A DNA stretch of 64,000 nucleotides from Echinometra lucunter. Taxonomy: Eukaryota > Echinodermata > Echinoidea > Camarodonta > Echinometridae. Where the stretch lies: NCBI GenBank assembly GCA_029962745.1, contig JAPZVO010000022.1, forward strand, positions 625,505 through 689,504, written 5' to 3'. Position numbers and translations under genes: made by a program. Shown one piece after another: positions 36,944 through 43,037 of the stretch; position 1 is the stretch's first letter, and the number at the start of each line of letters is the position of its first letter. The notes beneath the pieces were generated by a model that worked only from the letters and a program-made list of their open reading frames with translations, was not told the origin of the DNA and did not search any database.

Positions 36944-37760
36944 TGAGAGAGAAAGAGAGGGGGAGAATTCCGTCTACTTACCCAAGGCTCCGTCACTATG
37001 AACAATGACTTCTACGAATGAGCCATCCAAGTTAGCTCGTACGATTTGACTAGGCCCATTTTGGTTTTCACTACCTTCTGTCCAGTACAACATCCTGCTC
37101 CTATAATCGAACGCGATATCAATGGGGACCGAGTTGCCTGAGAGGGCCAGTGGAAGGTCGGATAAAGTCGCTCCAACGAAAGACCCATTTTCGTCGGATG
37201 TACACGTGACGACGATGTAAGGTGGGGGTTCCGTCACAAACATTTCACCTGTGGCATCAAAAGATATTTTAGAACACCCTGAACAAATAATTGTTGAGTA
37301 ATCAGCTAACTTTTTCAAATAAGAACAAATTGGATCAACATGTTCAATGACAACCGTTATATGCTGTATACACGTCAGCAAATTATCTGTGATTTTTTGT
37401 TTGATTTTGTTTTGTTTCTGTTTTTTTGTTTTGTTTTTTTTTTGCAGTTGGATGTGAATTATGTTGATATCAACCCTAGTCGTAATAATGACCCTGTTCA
37501 AAATTATTTATATTCATCTGTCCCAGATTCCCTCCTGATCTATATGCGGTGTCATATCAAACAAAAAATAATTTGTGTTTGATGATGTGTTATATGTGTA
37601 ATTATCTTCACTGGATAAGATATTACTGGAGGAAAATGAATTTCTTTTTTAAAAAGATTCAAACTATCATAAATCACAAATATATGGGCTTACCTGCCAA
37701 ACTGAAGCAAACAACTTGCAGCAAAACCAGTAAACTAGCGTAGATCTGTAACTGAATCAT
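18149..37760 (-). CDS. Adhesion GPCR with YWTD propeller and Ig domain (16 exons, 1113 aa)
   Basis: The protein is a surface receptor that should self-cleave at its GPS and signal through a tethered peptide. I joined 16 exons by GT/AG sites and phase. They sum to 3342 nt and stay in frame throughout. Order: signal peptide (1-22); a six-bladed YWTD/LDLR class B propeller (~23-297); one Ig domain (~298-403); GAIN (~404-677); GPS (678-748) with C-x-C-N-H-L-T, predicted cut L741/T742, and a tethered agonist starting TSFAVLM; seven membrane helices (~764-1013), including the LTWISGFF of TM6; and a ~100-aa cytoplasmic tail ending RFSYY. I see no hormone-receptor motif, EGF module or LDLR class A repeat. 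Adhesion GPCRs of vertebrates do not, to my knowledge, combine a YWTD propeller with Ig, so the ligand cannot be named. Exons: 37694-37760, 36982-37248, 33988-34144, 33177-33289, 32079-32366, 31125-31442, 28744-28802, 27671-27811, 24199-24384, 23145-23579, 22346-22558, 21790-21905, 20749-21032, 20334-20400, 19546-19804, 18149-18520. Confidence 0.9.
19546..19804 (-). CDS. Adhesion GPCR exon 15: TM5, TM6
   Basis: Encodes the loop Cys (RCFLQLW), TM5, a basic third loop and TM6 with VVLGLTWISGFF. The donor GTGTGC is weak and is chosen because it restores phase 0 with the TM7 exon. A donor a few bases away could change the TM6-TM7 loop. Confidence 0.87.
20334..20400 (-). CDS. Adhesion GPCR exon 14: TM4
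   Basis: A 67-bp exon encoding GIPALIVIATGAISRQYYSH. Its G-x-P-A signature is standard for TM4 of this class. Phase 1 in, phase 2 out; acceptor ATACAG, donor GTAAGA. Confidence 0.92.
20749..21032 (-). CDS. Adhesion GPCR exon 13: TM2, TM3
   Basis: Encodes the first intracellular loop (RRKQQAK), TM2, the loop Cys (IPCAIL) and TM3 with SSMAWMGVEGFSIYV, the adhesion-family W-x-x-x-E-G signature. The acceptor is CGCAACAG; the donor is GTAATG. Confidence 0.93.
21214..21352 (-). mobile_element. tRNA-derived SINE F in intron 12
   Basis: Shares the GATAAAAGAGxAATGTAGATAAAAT tail and the following CCTTGCTCAAGGGC with SINE E at 60.6 kb; the tRNA-like head has the CGAGTGGTTTAAGGCGCTTGAC form. A C-run (about 21280-21294) has replaced the B-box area, so this copy is degraded. 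Confidence 0.7.
21790..21905 (-). CDS. Adhesion GPCR exon 12: TM1
   Basis: Encodes a short linker and TM1 (FSYIGCSISIVSLTITVGIL). The acceptor has a long T-run ending CTTAAG and the donor is GTAAAC. Phase 0 in, phase 2 out. Confidence 0.92.
22216..22320. repeat. Triplet repeats (TTC)n and (ATC/ATT)n just after exon 11
   Basis: In the direction of transcription the intron begins with the donor and then runs through ATA/ATG triplets into a long GAA tract. The repeat is within 130 bases of the GPS exon's donor site. Confidence 0.95.
22346..22558 (-). CDS. Adhesion GPCR exon 11: GPS and tethered agonist
   Basis: Opens with PGRNPNCSFWDE, then W...GC, and closes with CGCNHLTSFAVLM. All four GPS cysteines and the H-L-T cleavage triad are present, so autoproteolysis is predicted to be intact. 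An acidic insert (DDYDHDD) sits in the GPS loop. The donor GTAATAATA runs straight into triplet repeats. Confidence 0.96.
23145..23579 (-). CDS. Adhesion GPCR exon 10: GAIN subdomain B
   Basis: Encodes 145 residues ending in the conserved strand pair SANTLVLSLSIG and INFTFTPLK that precedes the GPS. Phase 0-0; acceptor AAAACAG, donor GTAATA. Confidence 0.92.
24199..24384 (-). CDS. Adhesion GPCR exon 9: GAIN helices
   Basis: Encodes 62 residues, ILDSAATIASNL... to NITRPNVAVR, the A/B subdomain hinge. Phase 0-0. The acceptor ends AAATAAG, so the 5' edge is a little less certain; the donor is GTAAGA. Confidence 0.85.
24525..24990. repeat. G-run-rich dispersed repeat in intron 8
   Basis: Poly-G at about 24533-24556 and further runs near 24727 and 24760 are followed by TTGCCCCC, CATTTTGCCCCCC and an ACTCGCTTCGCTCGCTCG core near 24960. 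The same ingredients occur at 4.0-4.6 kb. No coding content. Confidence 0.7.
25670..25740. repeat. Dispersed repeat fragment with G-run
   Basis: GGGGCGTAGCTAGACC followed by a G-run. Similar 'GGCGTAGC / ACGCCA' phrases adjoin other G-runs in this window. Confidence 0.5.
25830..27485 (+). repeat. Tandem array, ~160-bp unit, CGAGCGAAGCGAGCG core, forward orientation
   Basis: Repeated modules carry TTCTTCATCAAAATAC, a GGGCC segment, GAATTCxTTCGCTTTC, TCTAAATATTATACG and the GAGCGAGCGAAGCGAGCG core (about 26011, 26346, 26508, 26668, 27103, 27327, 27463). The best three units start near 26391, 26549 and 26708, giving a period of about 159 bases. The array sits in intron 8. Confidence 0.85.
27671..27811 (-). 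CDS. Adhesion GPCR exon 8: GAIN subdomain A
   Basis: Encodes 47 residues with the GAIN-A pattern NVATVVTQD...ISAADVVLVS. Phase 0-0. The acceptor is TTACTCAG and the donor GTTAGA is weak. It lies between two opposite-orientation repeat arrays. Confidence 0.88.
28287..28625 (+). mobile_element. tRNA-derived SINE C with (ATT)n tail, intron 7
   Basis: The head has an A-box TGGCTCAATTGATAGAG and a B-box GGTTCGATCC. The body contains CTGGAAGATCAGCTTATAG and GTGGCTACCCTGGGTAAATA, then an ATT array from about 28515. This head-body-triplet structure is a complete SINE. Both boxes match the Pol III consensus well, so transcription is possible. Confidence 0.85.
28744..28802 (-). CDS. Adhesion GPCR exon 7: 59-bp linker microexon
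   Basis: Found by phase: it is the exon I could place between a phase-1 donor and a phase-0 acceptor. It has a strong acceptor (TTTTTTGCCCTCAG) and donor GTAAAG. It encodes about 20 residues with two Cys (CSDC) and the start of the GAIN helical subdomain (QILQSISE). Confidence 0.75.
29040..29095. repeat. A-run and (GA)n microsatellite
   Basis: An A-run followed by a GA dinucleotide tract between the SINE and the reverse-orientation array. Confidence 0.9.
29170..30480 (-). repeat. Tandem array, ~140-175-bp unit, same family in reverse orientation
   Basis: At least eight modules with cores CTCGCTCGCTGCGCTCGC near 29234, 29399, 29573, 29740, 29880, 30050, 30225 and 30397. Each is followed by TATAATATTTAGATACAGGAT and a ...TATTTTGATGAAGAATTATC segment. 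These are reverse complements of the modules at 25.8-27.5 kb. The array sits in intron 6. Confidence 0.88.
31125..31442 (-). CDS. Adhesion GPCR exon 6: complete Ig domain
   Basis: One phase 1-1 exon holds the whole domain: Cys in VTLDCEV, Trp in AWYHEG, and the DAGNWTC motif carrying the second Cys. This looks like an I-set or C2-type fold. The symmetric phases are those of a shuffled cassette. Confidence 0.93.
32079..32366 (-). CDS. Adhesion GPCR exon 5: last propeller blades
   Basis: Encodes ESRIYWILSEQ with a VNGND turn, then a degenerate blade (WGLYVHGPRDDIY). The acceptor GGAAG is non-canonical at -3 but keeps frame. The donor is GTAAGT, phase 1. The degenerate sixth blade may be how the propeller closes without an EGF module. 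Confidence 0.87.
33177..33289 (-). CDS. Adhesion GPCR exon 4: YWTD blade
   Basis: Encodes YVFWSNQSHIQRAGLDGANL and the start of the next blade (YIAVNYN). The acceptor is CACACAG. The donor GTAAAA is weaker than usual but is the one that keeps phase (1) and rebuilds a proper blade across the junction. Confidence 0.85.
33988..34144 (-). CDS. Adhesion GPCR exon 3: YWTD blade
   Basis: Encodes RIALDTVHNKIFWCE and IAANLDGS, i.e. a blade with FWCE in place of YWTD. The donor is GTAGGT. Phase 1 in, phase 2 out, which matches the next exon exactly. Confidence 0.9.
34868..35277. mobile_element. Non-autonomous DNA transposon (MITE), TIR ATACTRCTTTCACAYCAAGG
   Basis: A ~410-bp element in intron 2. Terminal inverted repeats of more than 30 bases read ATACTRCTTTCACAYCAAGG and then TACGGTCGCTGCGACCG. 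The interior is filled with CGATCGGTCGC-type motifs and four further TGTGAAAGCA copies (one of them terminal). No transposase is present. The superfamily is unknown. Confidence 0.85.
36115..36816. mobile_element. Nested/tandem MITE with TIR AATGGGTGATTTCAAGT
   Basis: The outer ends (36115 and 36816) are 17-base perfect inverted repeats. The TGATTTCAAGTTCGGTGTT motif recurs internally at about 36731 (+), and a reverse copy ends near 36566. GGTGTT/AACACC hexamers are abundant next to each end. I read this as two related elements in or beside one another, in intron 1-side sequence close to exon 2. Confidence 0.75.
36903..36960. repeat. (GA)n microsatellite beside exon 2
   Basis: A GA tract ending about 20 bases from the donor site of exon 2. 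In the direction of transcription it is CT-rich. Confidence 0.9.
36982..37248 (-). CDS. Adhesion GPCR exon 2: first propeller blades
   Basis: The acceptor ...CCACAG is at 37249-37251 and the donor is GTAAGTA; phase 1 in, phase 1 out. It encodes residues ~23-111, including PIDIAFDYRSRMLYWTE and IVRANLDGS, a textbook YWTD blade with the R-x-N/D-L-D-G signature. Confidence 0.93.
37694..37760 (-). CDS. Adhesion GPCR exon 1: start and signal peptide
   Basis: The ATG is at 37758-37760. The 22 codons encode a short polar start followed by a Leu/Val-rich core, a classic cleavable signal peptide ending near FSLAG. The donor is GTAAGC, phase 1. A possible untranslated exon upstream with donor GTATGTG lies near 37895-37980, but I cannot prove it. 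Confidence 0.85.
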
Positions 37761-40282
37761 GATGTACGTATAAATTCTAAGATATTCCCACAGTGTCAGT
37801 ACGAAGGAAATGGGAGAAGAGGCAGTGACAGCAATTGTTAAAATACAATGAACTGCAAAAATAATGAACAGAAACTGATTTCACATACCGTCGAAGTCGA
37901 TGACGATTGGGGAATTTCCAAGCACCCACTTCCGTTAGTGAGTGCATTAGTATCCAAGTTCACACAACATGCACAAGTTGGAAGCATTTAGGGTTAGAAA
38001 AGTTTTTATTGACTTTTACTGACTGTCTTGCCTTGTGACGTGTATTTGATTTTACACTTTATACAATAGACAGATTTGAAAAGACGACGACCTAACTTTT
38101 CTCAAAGCGCACACGACAATGACTTATGCACAACCCAAATTTGATTTGACACGATATATGTTTTTGCACATGTGGTTTGTCTACTGAAGGAATAATATAC
38201 ATATAACTATGTGAAATTTTCACTATCATTTTGTGTATTGGCGTTTCCTTCTGTCATGAAACCCGCTAATGTGAGATCTTAATGAATATTGTTAGTATTC
38301 TTGGTTTTGTTATAACTGTAAATAACTGTAATAATTACAGTTATTGTTATCACAATGATTATCATTATTTTTTTTATTTTTCAGTGTTACTATTATTTTG
38401 ATTAGTATTAACTTAATCACAACCTAGCATTTAGTTAGTAAATGAAAAGGTACAGTAGGCCAACTTAATCTTGAAATCCAGGATTATACCCTTTTATTGC
38501 TATTGTCATCATCATCATCATCATCATTATCATCACCACTATAAACACCATTTACAATATTATCATCTTCGATGTTGTAGTTCTTGTTATTATTGTTATT
38601 AGCATTAGTACAGAAATGCAGATACGGATGGACACAACAGAAAAAAAAAGTGAGCGAAAGACAGAAAGAGAGAAAGAGAAAGGGAGAGAGATTAATAGAA
38701 AGACAGAGAGAAGCGGGGATGTAGGATACGGGACAACCGGGGGGGGGGGCGACAACTCGGAGAAAAAAAACCCCACAAATTTGGCCTAGCCTATGTAGCA
38801 CCATGGTCCTTTTAGTAAAGCACGATTGGGGGAAGGCGCGGTAACACGTGTCATTATCAATCATCATTTACTTTTCTTTCTTTAAAAGCTTCGTATTCTT
38901 TTTTTTTAATTTTTTTCTTTTTAATTTTTTTTTAGAAGGAATGAGACTCTAGCTTTGGAAAACTGCCCTAGCCCCCTCCCCCAGGGGAAAATATGCCGCA
39001 TGCGACATTAAACATGTCGTTTAAAATGTCCTCTTTCAGGATACACTCGAGCGCTTGTAGTCTACGCATCACTGTCGATGGCGTCTCTTTTTTCCAAATC
39101 TTTCTCGTCGTCTAGATCTACTTACACACTTTCATGTCCTTCGACTGTCGAAAACATGATAGCAAAGATTTTCAAAAAAATCGACCCAATTTCAGTAGCT
39201 GTGTGCACCAATGTGTGAGCATTACACTGGCTTAGTACATAACAATGTTTCTGTGGACAGCAAGATGTATTGGGTATTGATACTTCTCTTTGAGTTGATT
39301 TTCAGAAAGAAGTATGCCCTCATGTTAAAAGTAAGCTGAATATTTTTATTCTCAACCTGCTCTCATGTCTTACTTTTTTCTGTCTGTCTTTCTTTATTTC
39401 TTTCTTTCTTTCCTTACTTCCTTCTTTTTCTTCTTTTCTCTGTATCTCTCTTTCTCTTCCCCTATCCCCTTTTCTCTCTTTATCCCCCTTCCCTTCTATT
39501 CTTTCTCGAGGCAAATGGAAACTGACTTCATGCTCCAGTCGATATAAACCCAATCAAAATGCCATTCAGCTTAAGGAACTGGGAATGAGTGATTTGTAAC
39601 CGGCTCCTCTTTCAACTAGAGATGGAGAATAATTTTCAGAGGGTCACAATTCCGGGAGGGGGGGGGGTACTCGTTTTTGAATATTCCAGCGATTCGTTAT
39701 GCCGAACCACTGATTTTTCATACCAAAGATTTCATAACTCCAAACATGAAAAAGGGGTTCATAATTCTGAACATTTCATGCATTATCCCAAAGATTCATT
39801 CGTTAATTCCCATAGTTCTTAATTCTGAAAAGATATGGGGTTCTACTTGATTTTTCTCGGAAAAACATGAGTGCGTATAATTTATCAAAATATCATCATC
39901 ACATCATCATCATCATCATCAAGTATATTGGGGTTACTTCAGTTGTTACCAACATACATCTTTCTTTGTGGTCCGATCCGTCACCTTCAGTAAGTAAACG
40001 CTTTTAAGCTTCCTTTTTCTAACAAAAATCCAAATAAACCAAAAGAGAAGGATTTTGCCTTTTTTCTCTCCCTCTTTCTCAAGCTCAGCGGTTTAGGATT
40101 TTTTTTCTCTGTGTGCGTGTGCGGGCGAGGGTGTGTGTGGTGTGTGCGTGTGTGTTTTTGTGAGTGATTTTTTGTTGTCTCTTCTTTTTTATGTTTTTTT
40201 AAAAAAAAAACTTTTTCATAATTCTACATATTTATTATGTCCTAGGGTACCCTCGACCCAAGCTTTTGCTTTTAGAGATGTG
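37761..40282. other. Upstream flank of the adhesion GPCR
   Basis: Should contain the promoter of the receptor. I could not pick out a TATA box or CpG-rich block. It holds an ATC microsatellite (38498-38530), a G-run (38740-38750), T-rich and CT-rich stretches (39370-39510) and a G-run followed by degenerate TTCATAATTC-like repeats (39650-39830). Truncated LINE-like 3' sequence starts around 40230. Confidence 0.5.
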
Positions 40283-40351
40283 TTCTCCAATTATTTATGT
40301 AATTACGATGATTCCATATTATGTCATATTTTGTTATCAATACCATGAATG
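40283..40351. repeat. Left part of the duplicated flank, pre-insertion site
   Basis: Matches 61419-61486 closely (a few single-base differences). In this copy it is interrupted by the gypsy element, while at 61.4 kb it runs on uninterrupted. Confidence 0.9.
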
Positions 40352-42522
40352 TTTAACGAGCTACCCCTGAGGGGGTCAGGACATGTTACTAAAAATAAAT
40401 AAATTGTATGGGATGTCTATGATAAAAAAAATAAGGATACAAAAAAAATAGCCGAAACGAAATAAAACAAAAGCGAACTACAAGGTATAAAGTCCTCTTC
40501 TCAGGATCTCGTTATTTTATTAATAATATCAAGGAGAATCAACACATCAAATTGTGATCGCAGTAGATTCTAGATCCAATCTAGATCAAGTAAATTGTAT
40601 TTTTACAATCATGAAATTAATAGGCTAAGATGGTCTATTTCTATAGCGAAAGACCGCCGCTAGTTACCAATCAAGAAATACAAGAACGATAATAAAGTGG
40701 TCTATTTCTATAGCGAAAGACCGCCGCTATTTAGAATTACTTACAAAAGTTGTGCCAAGGGAAAAGAAATAATATTCCAGGTATTAAAAATCCGATTGTT
40801 TGATCCCAAACGTTAAATGTCCGAAACCAAGGCGAATTAGTCGTGGAGAGCGAATTGAGAAAGACGAAAGTCCGGTGTGAAGACAGATGACGAAGAACTC
40901 GAGGATTCGATGATCGAGGTTGACGATTACGATGATGCCAATGTTCGACTTCGACTAAAGTTCGACGATGAGGTTGACGAAGAAGATAATGACAATGTTC
41001 GACTTCGATGTCGTTGATCGAATAAAGTTAAATTCGATGAGGTTGACAAAGAAGATAATGACAATGTTCGGCTTCGATGTCGTTGATCGAATAAAGTTAA
41101 ATTCGATGAGGTTGACGAAGAAGATAATGACAATGTTCTACTTCGATGTCGTTGATCGAATAAAGTTAAACTCGATGAGGTTGACGAAGAAGATAATGAC
41201 AATGTTCGACTTCGATGTAGTTGATCGAATAAAGTTAAATTCGATGAGATTGACGAAGAAGATATTGACAATGTTCGACTTCGATGTCGTTGATCGAATA
41301 AAGTTCGACGGTGAGGTTGACGAAGAAGATAATGACAATGTTCGACTTCGATGTAGTTGATCGAATAAAGTTAAATTCGATGAGATTGACGAAGAAGATA
41401 CTGACAATGTTCGACTTCGATGTCGTTGATCGAATAAAGTTAAATTCGATGAGATTGACAAAGAAGATAATGACAATGTTCGACTTCGATGTCGTTGATC
41501 GAATAAAGTTCGACGGTGAGGTTGACGAAGAAGAATAAGATAATGTCCGATGTCGGGAGCTCTAAAGCTCTATGATGACGAGTAAGACATTGTTCGATGA
41601 TGAGAAAACGATTACTAAGAAGAGCAGTCGAAATTCAAGTCCATCGCTCAATAAGAAACTAGACCTCTAGATCTAGTTCAAAGTAAATAGATCAAAATGG
41701 TTGGCGAAATAAATCCATGAAATGACGTTAGATGATATCGTTCTCAAATGGACAAGCGAGCTCAGTGCATTGAGCGAAGCTATCAAGGCGAAGAAAAATT
41801 AATGAAAAGAGCTAAGACTAAGAGCAGAGCCCTTGTTGACCTCACGCTAATTCTCGAACTTCTCAACTTCTGTTGATCATTTCAAACAATCCGCCAAATT
41901 TTCTACCAAACAAGACTTTAGTCCAATCAGATTGGTGTAAAACGCACCAATCAGAAAGCTAAAAATATCTGACCAATCACAGCCAAGCAATACAGAAAGG
42001 AAAAATGTCCGAGAAGGACTAAAATGTGTTTGTTATTCATCAAAAATCTATCCATATAAAAAGACTGTGATTGCTAGCCAGAAATCTAGAATAAGACTAA
42101 GGACAATAATTTAAAAATCTCTCCATCTAATACAATTTCTTAAAGAAACAAATGGATTACTACGAATTACAAGCATAAAATTACCTCCAAAAGATGATTT
42201 AGCACACCAGGAACGTACATCGCTACCGCAACCACCGCCAGTCAAGGAAATGTCAAAAGAAAGGAATGCGCGCATCCAAAAAATGGGCACGCGCGTGCGC
42301 GTGGCGAGAAACAACAAAGAGTCACGTGGACCTAAAAAGGTCACGTACAGAGCGTGGGAGAATTTTATTGTTTGTAAACAAAGGAGCTGAAGGAGAATAA
42401 AAGGTCCTAAGACTTAAATGGTTGCGCTTACGGAATTAAAACCAAAATGAGCCTTATTTACAAGTCTAACTAAACTGCAATATTATTTAACAAACAGACC
42501 ACAGCTAACATGAGCTGCTACA
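40352..42522 (-). repeat. 3' LTR of gypsy element (2171 bp)
   Basis: Element-sense start TGTAGCAGCTC and end CTCGTTAAA. The terminal base is ambiguous: by alignment of the two copies the end is AAA or AAAC, not a canonical CA. It contains a 32-bp direct repeat (40631-40662, 40698-40729), a 67/69-bp minisatellite (40957-41541) and AATAAA on the minus strand at 40516-40521, a candidate poly-A signal. Confidence 0.93.
40957..41541. repeat. 69-bp minisatellite inside the 3' LTR
   Basis: About eight units of a 69-base repeat carrying TTGACGAAGAAGATAATGAC and TTCGACTTCGATGTCGTTGA. Two units are 67 bases (GTTCGACGGTGAGG variant). Because 69 is divisible by three, frames stay open on both strands. 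This is not protein evidence. Confidence 0.92.
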
Positions 42523-42534
42523 CTAACCCCCCCG
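42523..42534 (-). promoter_or_regulatory. Polypurine tract of the gypsy element
   Basis: On the minus strand ACGGGGGGGTTAG immediately precedes the 3' LTR. The G-run is the likely primer for plus-strand synthesis; the TTAG between it and the LTR is slightly unusual. Confidence 0.65.
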
Positions 42535-42840
42535 TAGACCCGAGCTGCGGATGAGCTCCGAGGGGCGAAAGAAGAAAGAGTCCATTGACAATTTTATAAG
42601 GTATTGGCCTATATACAAAAATAAAACAATGCCACAAAACATCCATATCACCATGTTAAAAAGTAATAAAGATCCACACTGCTAGATAATTCAACAGGTA
42701 TATTACAAAACATTTCCAACAGACGGTGAGATGAAACATGACCTAAGGATAATTCTCCCTAGAAAATCGACAAAAATCCAAGATACACCCAGTGATACCA
42801 GTACTAATAATGCATTAAATCAGCTGAATCACAATTTCCA

Positions 42841-43020
42841 ATATTTCAAATATCATCACAATAAATGTAACATAAGTATGAAAAGATGTGTTCGATACAA
42901 TATTTAAAATATTATCACAATAAATGCAAATATAAGTATGAAAAGGTGTGTTCGATACAATATTTAAAATATTATCACAATAAATGCAAATATAAGTATG
43001 AAAAGGTGTGTTCGATACCT
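42841..43020. repeat. Three 60-bp tandem units in gypsy 3' untranslated region
   Basis: Units at 42841-42900 (diverged), 42901-42960 and 42961-43020 (nearly identical). Each contains AATATTTxAAATATTATCAC and GTATGAAAAGGTGTGTTCGA. They lie between the pol stop and the polypurine tract. Confidence 0.92.
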
Positions 43021-43037
43021 GAAAACATGCGCGAGAC

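Noticed and set aside
40927..41538. Open frames of 75-130 codons on both strands (repeated at 48018-48629)
   Set aside because: All lie in the LTR minisatellite, whose 69-base unit keeps frames open. No start context or family similarity is seen.
40957..41541. CRISPR-like regular repeats
   Set aside because: Units are contiguous with no unique spacers, inside a retrotransposon LTR of a eukaryote.
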